Source: an uncultured bacterium
GTDB lineage: Bacteria > Bacteroidota > Bacteroidia > CAILMK01
Assembly (NCBI GenBank): GCA_903829945.1
Contig: CAIKRV010000037.1
Coordinates: forward strand, 1 to 37,876
Length of the DNA stretch: 37,876 nt
Reading direction: 5' to 3'
Part shown: in pieces, positions 24,046 to 32,103 of the stretch
Layout of the letters: each line of letters starts with the position of its first letter
Numbering within the stretch: the stretch's first letter is position 1
Translations under genes and position numbers: made by a program
Notes under the pieces: generated by a model
Seen by the model: the letters and a program-made list of their open reading frames with translations, nothing else
Database searches by the model: none
What the model was told of the DNA's origin: nothing

Positions 24046-25566
24046 TTAGTTTAAAATTAAAGATTTAGTAAATATTTGTCCGTTTGAACAAATTATTTTG
24101 ACTTGATATAAACCTTTTGGCAAATCAGCAACATTTATTTTAATCTGATACCCTGCCACCGGAATTGCATGAAGCATACTTCCGGATAAATTATAAATTT
24201 CTACACTTTTAATTGTTGCTAATCCAATCCATTGAATAGTAAAATAATTTTTTGCAGGATTAGGATAAATTTTTAAAGCATTGATTTCATCTATGGATTT
24301 GATACCAACATTACCAGAATATTCTAAGGCACCCACCGAGCGCACCGAACCAAAATAATTGCCGGCATAATCCATTAAAGGTTGAGCTACTTTTTTGCCG
24401 GTACCAATGGCCGGACTTCCCTTTTGCAAAGTAAAATCCCAATGTGCAGTATCTGTAAACAAAGGATCACCAATCATTTCATTAGAATCGGTAGAACCTA
24501 TTAATTCGCCCCACCATATTTTTTTAGGATCAGCATTCTTATAATCATGATATAAATTATTGCTAAAATAGAAAGTACTGTAATCCTTTAACCCACCTGC
24601 ATTCATATAAATCCCATATTTGCTATTGGGTGCAAAAATATTATTATAACAATAATTATTCCCGAACGGATACAAAGTATCTTCATTCAAGCAGCGTAAT
24701 GCATATTCAGTAGCTTTATAGCAGGTATTATTAATAATCTGCGAATAATTGCAGGTTATAAAATCAAACCCAACCGTACCACCAATTGTTATATTAGAAT
24801 AAACCATAATGCTATCCGCTTCATATTTCGCATTTTTGCTTGGACAAAAGAATGATGCCCCCGTAGCTCCTCCAATATTAATTGCTGAGGCATTACAATT
24901 AATAAACAAATTATTTTCATATAAAATATTTACAACGCCCCCTTTGCAATGTGAACCGTTACCATCAATGTTTTCGAATTTATTATACCTGATAATTCCA
25001 TTCTTATCTGCATTCATACTGATACCATCGGCTATATTGGTGCAATTTTTAAAATGGCAATTTTGGATAATAAAACTATCTGCACCCGTAATTTTTAATG
25101 ACGCCGCCGAATTCCCTAAATTTGTAGGCACATGATGCTCCGTAAAACTACAATTTTCGACTATTATATTATGATTTGAAGTATAACAAACCAAGGCATA
25201 ATCAATAAAAAGTAAGTGATAAAACTTCCCATTTTGAGAAGTATCCCCACCATAAAAATTTAAACCTGAAATTTTTAAATATTGTGCATGCTGAAAAGTA
25301 TATTGCACATGGATAGAAACAGAATCATTTTGATAAGGTCGAATAACAATCCATTTATTCGGCGTGCCTATCAAACTATCAAAAACTTGTCCGGCATCGG
25401 TATAAATTCCGGCATGCATATAAATGGTATCCCCTGCTTGTACGGCATGAATTCGGGTTGCATCAAATATTCTTTTATAAGTTTGACCGGTCCCCACATG
25501 GATTCCCTTTCCATAGCTTATTTGAACAAAGTACAATAAGCACAAAAGCGAAATAATACGTTTCAT
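24046..25566 (-). CDS. Secreted right-handed parallel beta-helix protein with T9SS tail
   Basis: 506 residues: signal peptide, then GKGIHVGTGQTYKRIFDATRIHAVQAGDTIYMHAGIYTD, the usual opening of DUF1565/NosD-like beta-helices, followed by many short Asn/Ile repeats (NIIVENCSFTEH, FIIQNCHFKNC, GIIRYNKFENI, NILYENNLFINC). The last 80 residues are a T9SS type A tail (LKIYPNPAKNYFTIQW, LPKGLYQVKI). Such proteins often bind or cleave polysaccharides; no catalytic motif can be assigned here. Own promoter; the lipoprotein gene follows after 4 bases. Confidence 0.8.
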   Translation of the reverse strand: MKRIISLLCLLYFVQISYGKGIHVGTGQTYKRIFDATRIHAVQAGDTIYMHAGIYTDAGQVFDSLIGTPNKWIVIRPYQNDSVSIHVQYTFQHAQYLKISGLNFYGGDTSQNGKFYHLLFIDYALVCYTSNHNIIVENCSFTEHHVPTNLGNSAASLKITGADSFIIQNCHFKNCTNIADGISMNADKNGIIRYNKFENIDGNGSHCKGGVVNILYENNLFINCNASAINIGGATGASFFCPSKNAKYEADSIMVYSNITIGGTVGFDFITCNYSQIINNTCYKATEYALRCLNEDTLYPFGNNYCYNNIFAPNSKYGIYMNAGGLKDYSTFYFSNNLYHDYKNADPKKIWWGELIGSTDSNEMIGDPLFTDTAHWDFTLQKGSPAIGTGKKVAQPLMDYAGNYFGSVRSVGALEYSGNVGIKSIDEINALKIYPNPAKNYFTIQWIGLATIKSVEIYNLSGSMLHAIPVAGYQIKINVADLPKGLYQVKIICSNGQIFTKSLILN

Positions 25567-25585
25567 GATATATTTTTTATTTTTA

Positions 25586-25593
25586 CAAAGCTA
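25586..25593 (-). promoter_or_regulatory. -7 element of beta-helix gene promoter
   Basis: Minus-strand TAGCTTTG, exact TAnnTTTG, 19 bases before the ATG at 25566. Confidence 0.55.
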
Positions 25594-25708
25594 TGAATTT
25601 ATATTTAAGCTTTTTACAGATTCTCATAAAATTGTCATTATCTACCATTTAGTTTGCTTTGGTGTATATTCTAATTTTCATTAAGCACAATTTTTAGGTC
25701 AAAATTCC

Positions 25709-25716
25709 TATTTTTG
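25709..25716 (+). promoter_or_regulatory. -7 element of the 25721-26647 gene
   Basis: TATTTTTG, exact TAnnTTTG, with only 4 bases to the ATG at 25721, implying a leaderless transcript. Confidence 0.45.
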
Positions 25717-25720
25717 CATT

Positions 25721-26647
25721 ATGAAAAATTTCTTTTATACCTGTTGCCTGATATTACTGAGTGTTCCATCCTTCGGACAATTTGCTACTTACAAAGCAGA
25801 AGAAGACCGCATTGGAAAGCTTAAAAGCTGCAGTATGTTAGTTATTGGTGTGGATAATCCTGCCGCTTCCAAATGGGTAAAATTTCAAGAAAATGCAGCT
25901 AAATACTGGTCATTAACACCTATAAAAGTAATGCGCTATTCCGATGCCAAGCGATTTACAAATAAAGCAAATATTGCCACGTTACAATACAGTATTTCCA
26001 CTGGGGGCACCCATGATAAAGTTGGATTTACAATGTCCAAAGGACCCGGTGGCATCGGCAATAGAAATCCGACAACTAATGCCAAAAGCATGCCCCTGCT
26101 TAATATTTTTATATATGGTAAAGAAAAAAGCGGAGGGAATGGTTATCAACCGGTTTTTTCACAATTAGCTGATAATAGTGCACGACCAAATTTGAGCGTT
26201 TATACACTGATTAATTTTCTAAGAGTTGCGCAGGCAGAATTGAGTAGAAGTGGTAAGGATTTTGATTTTTATGACAATGATAAAATTATAAAAAAAGAAA
26301 ACTTAGCTAAATTACAAAATGAAGAGCTCATTATTCCTGATGATGAAATTATTCATTTCCCACCCAAAAAGCCTGCTGCTGAAATAAAAAAAGAATTTGA
26401 AAATCTTACCAAAGATTTAAGCATGGCCCATCGTATAGTTAGTGTTGAAGAAGCAGACTCTTTAATTTTAAATGATGCGCCCGTCAGTATTTTCTGTTAT
26501 GCACGTTTTAATAGTGAAAAATATATTTTTGTAATTGATAATGTAAGTGGAGAACTTCTATATAAAGACCATTCTTTATTTACTTATCCGATAAAAGATA
26601 AAGATTTTGCAGATTTAAATAAAGCTTACCTAAAGGCCAAAAAATAA
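25721..26647 (+). CDS. Secreted protein of unknown function
   Basis: 308 residues, not recognised. Signal peptide (about 1-20, cleavage after SFGQ). An N-terminal domain (about 25-165: GKLKSCSMLVIGVDNP, WSLTPIKVMRYSDAKRF, LLNIFIYGKEKSGG) alternates strands and helices; a conserved-looking GPGGIGNRNPTTN loop sits in it. A charged linker leads to a second alpha/beta part ending ISGE-like VIDNVSGELLYKDH. No T9SS tail, so likely periplasmic. Convergent with nadB with no bases between the stops. Confidence 0.65.
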   Translation: MKNFFYTCCLILLSVPSFGQFATYKAEEDRIGKLKSCSMLVIGVDNPAASKWVKFQENAAKYWSLTPIKVMRYSDAKRFTNKANIATLQYSISTGGTHDKVGFTMSKGPGGIGNRNPTTNAKSMPLLNIFIYGKEKSGGNGYQPVFSQLADNSARPNLSVYTLINFLRVAQAELSRSGKDFDFYDNDKIIKKENLAKLQNEELIIPDDEIIHFPPKKPAAEIKKEFENLTKDLSMAHRIVSVEEADSLILNDAPVSIFCYARFNSEKYIFVIDNVSGELLYKDHSLFTYPIKDKDFADLNKAYLKAKK

Positions 26648-28234
26648 TTACACCAATAGCGGCAATTTGGAAGATTTTGATAAAACAGTATCATGCTTCC
26701 AATATATTTCATCTTTGGAATATCCATGCAATAAATGCACGCCACGACTTTCCTTGCGAAGCAGTGCCGACTTAATTATTAAAAATGAAATTTGCGCCAG
26801 ATTACGGAGCTCTATGGTATCCATGCATAATTTATTTTCATGAAACAATTCCGTAGCTATTTGCAAAAAATATTTAGAACTGACTAAAGCATCCTCCAAT
26901 TGCTCTTCCATTCTTAATATTCCTGCATTTTTAGTGGTTAGTTCTTGTATTTTTAATTTATAAGATTTTATAAATCTATGGTCGGCATCTTTTGATGAAA
27001 AATGAAATCTAAATTGATCCATATTTTGAAAGCGATGCATCGTTTCATCCAAAATGACTTTGGATGCATTTTTCGCCATCACAATTGCTTCTAGCAGTGA
27101 ATTACTTGCCAGGCGATTTGCACCATGCATCCCGGTACATGCAGATTCTCCTAATACCAATAAATTTTTAATAGATGTTTTACCACTAAGGCTAGCAACA
27201 ATTCCACCACATAAATAATGCGCTGCAGGGGTAACTGGAATCATTTTTTTATTAATATCTATTCCAATGCTGAGGCACTTCTGAAAAATAGTTGGGAATT
27301 TATTTTTAAGAATAAAAGAAGAGATATGCCTGGCATCTAAAAAAACATTAGGTACTTGTAATTTGAACATTTCATTGGCAATGGCTTGGGAAACGACATC
27401 TCTGGGCGCCAAAGATCCTTGTGGATGGTAAATATCCATAAATTCAAAATCATTTTCTAGTTTTAATACAGCACCTGCACCGCGAAGTGCCTCTGAAATT
27501 AAAAAAGAATCCGCCTCTGAATGATATAATGCAGTAGGATGAAATTGTACAAACTCCATATTGGCCACCTTTGCTCCTGCTCTGAAAGCTGCAGCAATTC
27601 CATCGCCTGTGGCAATGCTTGGATTGGTGGAATATTTATATACCTTACCTATACCACCACTAGCTAAAATGGTAAATGAAGCACAATATATTATTTGATG
27701 GCCATGTTCAAGATCCAAGGCATGTACGCCATGGCAGCCTTGCTCATCACATATTAAATCTACTACTTGAACATGTTCTCTGATTCGAATTTTAGAATGA
27801 TGGATAACTTGATCAACCAAATTTTCTATAATGGAAAAACCGGTATGATCGCCAATATGCATAATACGATGACTGGAATGCCCTCCTTCCAATCCAAGCT
27901 CGGGTTTGCCATTCATAGCATCAAAATTAATTCCCAATTTTTCCAAATGCTTAATGGCCTCCGGAGCACTTTTCACAATTTCTTCTACGCAATCTTCATG
28001 ACATAATCCTGCCCCCGCTTCCAAAGTATCTTTAATATGCGAGGAAAAACTATCAGTATCATGATTCATGACACTGGCTATTCCTCCTTGAGCATAACGT
28101 GTATTGCTTTCTTTTAAATTTCCTTTTGTAAGGATTAAAACATTATATTTTTCTGCCAAGGATAAAGCACAAATCAAACCGGAAATACCACTTCCTACAA
28201 TTACTACCTCAACATTTTCCACAATATTTTTCAT
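26648..28234 (-). CDS. nadB: L-aspartate oxidase
   Basis: 528 residues. FAD-dependent oxidation of L-aspartate to iminoaspartate, the first step of de novo NAD synthesis. Dinucleotide motif VVIVGSGISGLICALSLAEK (10-29), RYAQGGIASVM, HPTALYH with SEALRGAGAVL and the FAD-binding GESACTGMHGANRLASNSLLEA near 385 are all present. Its ATG overlaps the nadA stop (TAATG), so the two are translationally coupled and the iminoaspartate goes directly to NadA. nadC is not in the window. Confidence 0.95.
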   Translation of the reverse strand: MKNIVENVEVVIVGSGISGLICALSLAEKYNVLILTKGNLKESNTRYAQGGIASVMNHDTDSFSSHIKDTLEAGAGLCHEDCVEEIVKSAPEAIKHLEKLGINFDAMNGKPELGLEGGHSSHRIMHIGDHTGFSIIENLVDQVIHHSKIRIREHVQVVDLICDEQGCHGVHALDLEHGHQIIYCASFTILASGGIGKVYKYSTNPSIATGDGIAAAFRAGAKVANMEFVQFHPTALYHSEADSFLISEALRGAGAVLKLENDFEFMDIYHPQGSLAPRDVVSQAIANEMFKLQVPNVFLDARHISSFILKNKFPTIFQKCLSIGIDINKKMIPVTPAAHYLCGGIVASLSGKTSIKNLLVLGESACTGMHGANRLASNSLLEAIVMAKNASKVILDETMHRFQNMDQFRFHFSSKDADHRFIKSYKLKIQELTTKNAGILRMEEQLEDALVSSKYFLQIATELFHENKLCMDTIELRNLAQISFLIIKSALLRKESRGVHLLHGYSKDEIYWKHDTVLSKSSKLPLLV

Positions 28235-29259
28235 TAAGCAAAATCTAACATTTTTCGAATGGGTAAGTAAGCACGTTCTAATAATTGTTCCTCCAAGTTT
28301 ATTCGGTATAAAGATTCATTTTCTTGATGGAGGGCCTCAAGTGCTTTCAAAGTATTATACAAAGTTATTTTTTTCATATGCGGACAAACAATGCAAGGGG
28401 TAATAAACTTTTTGCTTGGATATAATCCCATTAATGCAGCACCCAAATCACATTCAGATCCCAATATAAAAGTGTCACCGGAAGATGCACCGACATAATT
28501 AATTATATCAGTGGTGCTGCCTACCATACCTTTATTATTTTTTAAAGAAGAGGCAACAGTTCTAGACGGTACTTCCCAATGCAAAAGGACTTCAGCTGTT
28601 GGGTTTGCTGTAGCCAGTTGACTGATATTGCCGGAAAATTGTTCGTGCACTTCACAAGCACCGTTCCACAAAATCAATTTTTTATCGCTGTGATTAGCTA
28701 AATTCTTTTGTAAATTCATCCCCATATATTTATCGGGAATAAATATTAATTCTTTACCTGGAAATGATGCCGCAATGTTAAGTGCATTGCGCGAGGTGCA
28801 ACAAATATCACATTCAGCTTTAGTTTCCGCATAGGTATTTATATATACCATCACCGGTACACCGTGATATTTTGCCTTCAAGGCTTTGACATCTTCTGCT
28901 TTTATGGAAGACGCCAATGAACATCCTGCAGATGGATCAGGAATTAAAACCTTTTTTTGCGGATTTAAAATTTTAGCAGTTTCCGCCATAAATTCAACTC
29001 CGCAAAAAATTATTGCATCTGCTTTTGTTTTACTTGCCTCTATACTTAAACCTAAAGAATCACCTACAAAATCTGCAATACCTCCCTGCGATGCTAATAT
29101 TTGTAACTCAGGAGGCATATAATAATGAGATAACACCACCGCATTCTTTTCCTTCTTTAAGGAACGTATTTTCTCTAATACCGGTAACATGTGTTCCATA
29201 GAACCGGCAGATAAGCCCCCGGTCATAGAGGCTAATTTTGAGACGAAATTCTTATTCAT
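28234..29259 (-). CDS. nadA: Quinolinate synthase NadA
   Basis: 341 residues from ATG 29259; a GTG at 29292 would add 11 residues and cannot be excluded. Condenses iminoaspartate with dihydroxyacetone phosphate using a [4Fe-4S] cluster. Visible: VLSHYYMPPELQ, ADFVGDSLGLS, the cluster Cys in IFCGVEFMAETAKIL, CDICCTSRNA, WNGACEVHEQFS, SECDLGAAL, and CPHMKKITL. The HYY...GDS segment is a few residues longer than in many homologs. Operon with nadB. Confidence 0.93.
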   Translation of the reverse strand: MNKNFVSKLASMTGGLSAGSMEHMLPVLEKIRSLKKEKNAVVLSHYYMPPELQILASQGGIADFVGDSLGLSIEASKTKADAIIFCGVEFMAETAKILNPQKKVLIPDPSAGCSLASSIKAEDVKALKAKYHGVPVMVYINTYAETKAECDICCTSRNALNIAASFPGKELIFIPDKYMGMNLQKNLANHSDKKLILWNGACEVHEQFSGNISQLATANPTAEVLLHWEVPSRTVASSLKNNKGMVGSTTDIINYVGASSGDTFILGSECDLGAALMGLYPSKKFITPCIVCPHMKKITLYNTLKALEALHQENESLYRINLEEQLLERAYLPIRKMLDFA

Positions 29260-29319
29260 AATATTAAAATCAATATTTTCAATCAGGAACACCCTATTAA
29301 AAAAATTGGTATACTTTTA

Positions 29320-29327
29320 CAAAGTTG
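29320..29327 (-). promoter_or_regulatory. Possible -7 element of nadA-nadB promoter
   Basis: Minus-strand CAACTTTG, one mismatch from TAnnTTTG, giving a leader of about 55 bases to ATG 29259 or about 22 to GTG 29292. Confidence 0.35.
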
Positions 29328-29341
29328 CGAGGCCTTCAAGC

Positions 29342-29371
29342 AATAAAACATGATAGAAATCATATTTTATT
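29342..29371 (-). terminator. Likely terminator of the NorCB-like operon
   Basis: Arms AATAAAA-ATGAT (29342-29354) and ATCAT-TTTTATT (29359-29371) pair with one mismatch around a 4-base AGAA loop; the minus-strand right arm ends TTTTATT. Overlaps the last codon of the NorB-like gene. Confidence 0.5.
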
Positions 29372-30703
29372 CGGTGGAACTTTAAAATTTAACCTTAATA
29401 TTTTAAAAGCCATCAATGCTAATGAACCCAAGGCTAAAGCCACTCCAAAGCCTGCAATGTAAAACCATGTTAAATACGGAACAATTTTGGCATTAATCTG
29501 ACTGAATTGAGTACTTATTTGCTCGGGGCCTGCCAATCCTTTTATGAGTCCTGCCAATATTAAGGCAAGCCAAAAAACAAGCAGTGAAATATTTACTATA
29601 TACCACAAAAATATTATCCATTTGCGATGCCTTTTAAGCACTTCACTTGCATTTTCTTCAATAATATAAAAAATTGAACCCATTAAAATCATTGAATTAA
29701 TGCCAATAGTAGTTCCCATGGCATGAGCAACCGTAATATGTGTACCATGACTAAAGGAATTAAAATATGGGATAGACATAAAAATGGCTAAAATTAAATT
29801 TAACAACAACCAAATTTCAGAGGCTAATAAAAATCGATAAGGAATATTAAAAAGATATTTATTGGCCTCTTGCAATTTTATTCTAAACGACCTGAATATT
29901 GATATGAGGACAATCCATTCTGTCATACTGATGGCATAGGAGATATGCTGTACCCAAAGCGCCGCAGGTAAAATGTAAGTATGATGTCCCCAATTAAACA
30001 TCAAATTTGTGAGTCCTAAGAAATAAAACAGGAAACTTCGGTTCTGATATGCCATTTTTTTATTTCCGCTGATTTTTTCCATCAGGTATATGCTTGTGCC
30101 ATAAATAAGCATATTCCATGAACCTACGATGGAGCCATTGGCTTTCCATTGAATAGTAATATCCCTAATAATATTGGAGCGAAACCATGGTATGAGCCAC
30201 AAATTGGACTCTAAAAAAGCAATCCCAAAAAATATAAAACCACTTGCCCACATCCATACATATACAGGATAAGGTTTATTAATTCTTTTGATTATTGCAA
30301 AGAAATTAACAGATGCCAATAACCAAGCAATTAACAAAGGAACGGATAAAATTGGAGGAAACTCCCAATATTCTCTACCACCAAATTTAGCAAACAAAAA
30401 ACACAAAAAAATCGCAATTATTGTACCTACCCAGAGCCACTGAAATAAGCGCCATAAAAAACCAAATGGCATTTTAGAGGATACTAAGGAACTGCAAAAA
30501 TACATTACACTGCCTAGCGCAGCACTTAAAATCCAAAATACTGCGGCAGATACATGTAATGGTCTACATTGACGAAAACTTAAAATGGAATGCACGGAAC
30601 CAAAAATATAAATATATGCTCCATATAAACCCATCAATAGCGCAAATATTAAAAATAATAAGGACCAACGTAAGATAACTTTTGATACCATGTAATTCTT
30701 CAT
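29360..30703 (-). CDS. NorB-like haem-copper oxidase superfamily subunit I with altered metal ligands
   Basis: 447 residues, about 12 membrane helices, inner membrane. Canonical NorB reduces NO to N2O at a haem b3/FeB site. From memory of Pseudomonas NorB, the low-spin haem ligand H60 is H50 here, the FeB pair H258/H259 is H240/H241 (NWGHH), E280 is E262 and the b3 ligand H347 is H327. Gapless alignment of the next sites shows losses: H207 (FeB) is N189, E211 is V193, E215 is N197 (segment NGSIVGSWN instead of HLWVEGVWE), and H349 (second low-spin haem ligand) is M329 (VAHAMG instead of AAHGH). The frame is intact, and NorC-like partner, operon and regulator site are present, so it is probably functional but not an ordinary NOR. 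Its ATG overlaps the norC-like stop by 4 bases. Confidence 0.8.
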   Translation of the reverse strand: MKNYMVSKVILRWSLLFLIFALLMGLYGAYIYIFGSVHSILSFRQCRPLHVSAAVFWILSAALGSVMYFCSSLVSSKMPFGFLWRLFQWLWVGTIIAIFLCFLFAKFGGREYWEFPPILSVPLLIAWLLASVNFFAIIKRINKPYPVYVWMWASGFIFFGIAFLESNLWLIPWFRSNIIRDITIQWKANGSIVGSWNMLIYGTSIYLMEKISGNKKMAYQNRSFLFYFLGLTNLMFNWGHHTYILPAALWVQHISYAISMTEWIVLISIFRSFRIKLQEANKYLFNIPYRFLLASEIWLLLNLILAIFMSIPYFNSFSHGTHITVAHAMGTTIGINSMILMGSIFYIIEENASEVLKRHRKWIIFLWYIVNISLLVFWLALILAGLIKGLAGPEQISTQFSQINAKIVPYLTWFYIAGFGVALALGSLALMAFKILRLNFKVPPNKI

Positions 30704-31137
30704 CGATTAGAGGGATTAATTTCTCCATACCAATTTTGATTAGCATTTCTATCGGGATATTTGCCACTCTTATCTACATAATCCAAATATTCCAGAATAT
30801 TTGAAATTTGCAAAGAATCTAAATTTAAATTGGGCATGCGTTCCGTACCATTTTTTATAAAAATAGCAGCGTAATTTCTGCCTTTGTTGGGATTAGAAAT
30901 AATATTGGTCAGATCCGGCCCCATATATCCTCCCAAGCCATACAATTGATGGCAGGCATTACAATTGTAGTTTTGCCACAATAATTTGCCTTGCTTTGCA
31001 GCATTTGACATTTCATATTCTTGATTTCCTGAACAATATAAATATATTATTAAGCTATACCCAAAAAAGAAAATACCCAAAAGAAAAAATAAAATTCGTT
31101 TCCAATGGGTACTTACACGTACTTGCAATATTTTCAT
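30700..31137 (-). CDS. NorC-like membrane-anchored cytochrome c
   Basis: 145 residues: one N-terminal membrane anchor (about 13-34), then a periplasmic monohaem domain. CNACH (59-63) binds haem c, and M101 in TERMPNL is the likely axial ligand. The surrounding LLWQNYNCNACHQLYGLGGYMGPDLTNI is typical of NorC, the electron-donating subunit of cytochrome-c-type NO reductases. Stop overlaps the start of the catalytic subunit (30700-30703). Preceded by a promoter with an upstream CRP/FNR-type dyad. Confidence 0.87.
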   Translation of the reverse strand: MKILQVRVSTHWKRILFFLLGIFFFGYSLIIYLYCSGNQEYEMSNAAKQGKLLWQNYNCNACHQLYGLGGYMGPDLTNIISNPNKGRNYAAIFIKNGTERMPNLNLDSLQISNILEYLDYVDKSGKYPDRNANQNWYGEINPSNR

Positions 31138-31159
31138 TCAGTTCTTACATGAATTGAAC

Positions 31160-31167
31160 CAAAGGTA
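31160..31167 (-). promoter_or_regulatory. -7 element of NorCB-like operon promoter
   Basis: Minus-strand TACCTTTG, exact TAnnTTTG, 22 bases before the norC-like ATG. No -33 TTG; a CRP/FNR-type dyad sits at that place instead. Confidence 0.6.
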
Positions 31168-31187
31168 GTAGTAGCCTTAGTCTAATT

Positions 31188-31205
31188 ATATGATGAAAGT
31201 CATAT
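31188..31205. promoter_or_regulatory. CRP/FNR-family operator candidate upstream of NorCB-like genes
   Basis: Perfect inverted repeat ATATGA-N6-TCATAT. The TGA-N6-TCA core and spacing match CRP (TGTGA-N6-TCACA) and FNR/DNR (TTGAT-N4-ATCAA) sites. Its centre is about 42 bp upstream of the start expected from the TACCTTTG box, the standard position for class II activation by this family, which includes NO-responsive DNR/NnrR. Confidence 0.55.
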
Positions 31206-31227
31206 TTAACAAGGATAAATAATAAAA

Positions 31228-31263
31228 AAACTTCCTCCAATTGCAGCCAATGAGAGGAAGTTT
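31228..31263 (-). terminator. Terminator of the SRPBCC-ArsR-SRPBCC operon
   Basis: AAACTTCCTC (31228-31237) pairs with GAGGAAGTTT (31254-31263); the loop holds a small ATTG/CAAT pairing. On the minus strand a run of seven T follows. 35 bases after the last stop. Confidence 0.85.
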
Positions 31264-31298
31264 CATAATAAATAATTAGTGTGTTAACTCAAAATAAA

Positions 31299-31778
31299 TT
31301 AAGCGTTTTTATGTTCAAAGGAATCTATTACTTGCTGGCTGTGCGGAATTAATTCGCCTCCTTTTAAAAAAGCATTTAAACTTGTGCCAATCCAATGGCT
31401 CCAGCCTTTATTACAATCATTATAACATGCTAATGCAGGTGTTAAGCCTTGATGGGTAAACTTAATTATAGTACTATCTGATTCTTCCATCAATTCAAAT
31501 ATCAAGGTAGTATTATTCCACTCTTGCTGATCACTAAACCAAGGTAAAAAACAATCCGTAACGGCAAAGGATATTTTAGTATTTGGAGTTAGTTCAGAAA
31601 CTTTAAAATGAATAAAAGATTCATCACCCATTTTCACAGTAAATAAATCATTTAATTGATGCGCATTTCCCGAATACTTTACACCCCACCATTGAGGGAT
31701 GTTTAAAATTTTAATAAATGCATCATCTGCTTTGATCGGCACTTGAATGCTGTAGCTGAAATCATTGTTGTTTTTCAT
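31299..31778 (-). CDS. SRPBCC/AHSA1-like domain protein (second copy)
   Basis: 159 residues with a START/Bet v1-like (AHSA1) fold: FSYSIQVPIKADDAFIKILNIPQWWGVKYSG, LTPNTKISFAVTDCFLPWF, TTLIFELMEESDSTIIKFTHQGLTP and GWSHWIGTSLNAFLKGG. Ligand-binding cavity proteins of unknown substrate. Last gene of an operon in which an ArsR regulator lies between two members of this family. Confidence 0.8.
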   Translation of the reverse strand: MKNNNDFSYSIQVPIKADDAFIKILNIPQWWGVKYSGNAHQLNDLFTVKMGDESFIHFKVSELTPNTKISFAVTDCFLPWFSDQQEWNNTTLIFELMEESDSTIIKFTHQGLTPALACYNDCNKGWSHWIGTSLNAFLKGGELIPHSQQVIDSFEHKNA

Positions 31779-31787
31779 AAGTTAATT

Positions 31788-32102
31788 TTATTGGGTGTTT
31801 AATAAATCGTTTAGTTTGTTTAATTTTCTATTCCAAAAGGCATCAAAATAATTGATCCATTCTTTTAATTCTTTAAAACCTTCAGGTTTTAAAGTACAGT
31901 ATCGCTCTCTCCCAACTGTATTAATTGTAATGAACCCCGCACCATACAATATTTTAACATGCTTGGATACGGCAGGTCTGCTCATATCAAAATTTTTTGC
32001 TAAGGAATTAATGGTCATAGCATCCTCAGATAGCATGTGTAGAATTTGTCTTCTGCTGGGGTCAGCAATTACTTGAAAAGCATCATAATTTTGTAATTGC
32101 AT
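31788..32102 (-). CDS. ArsR-family transcriptional regulator
   Basis: 104 residues, winged helix: VIADPSRRQILHMLSEDAMTINSLAKNFDMSRPAVSKHVKILYGAGFITINTVGRERYCTL. Recognition helix is MSRPAVSKHVKILYGAG. No Cys-rich metal site, so it is of the non-metal, SRPBCC-linked subgroup (SdpR-like). Between two SRPBCC genes: 1 base after the upstream one, 9 bases before the downstream one. Likely represses its own operon through the twin palindromes at 32544-32587. Confidence 0.9.
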   Translation of the reverse strand: MQLQNYDAFQVIADPSRRQILHMLSEDAMTINSLAKNFDMSRPAVSKHVKILYGAGFITINTVGRERYCTLKPEGFKELKEWINYFDAFWNRKLNKLNDLLNTQ

Positions 32103-32103
32103 A

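Noticed and set aside
24809-25135. 108-residue plus-strand frame opposite the beta-helix gene
   Set aside because: Antisense shadow; its Leu/Ile-rich composition follows from the Asn/Ile repeats on the other strand.
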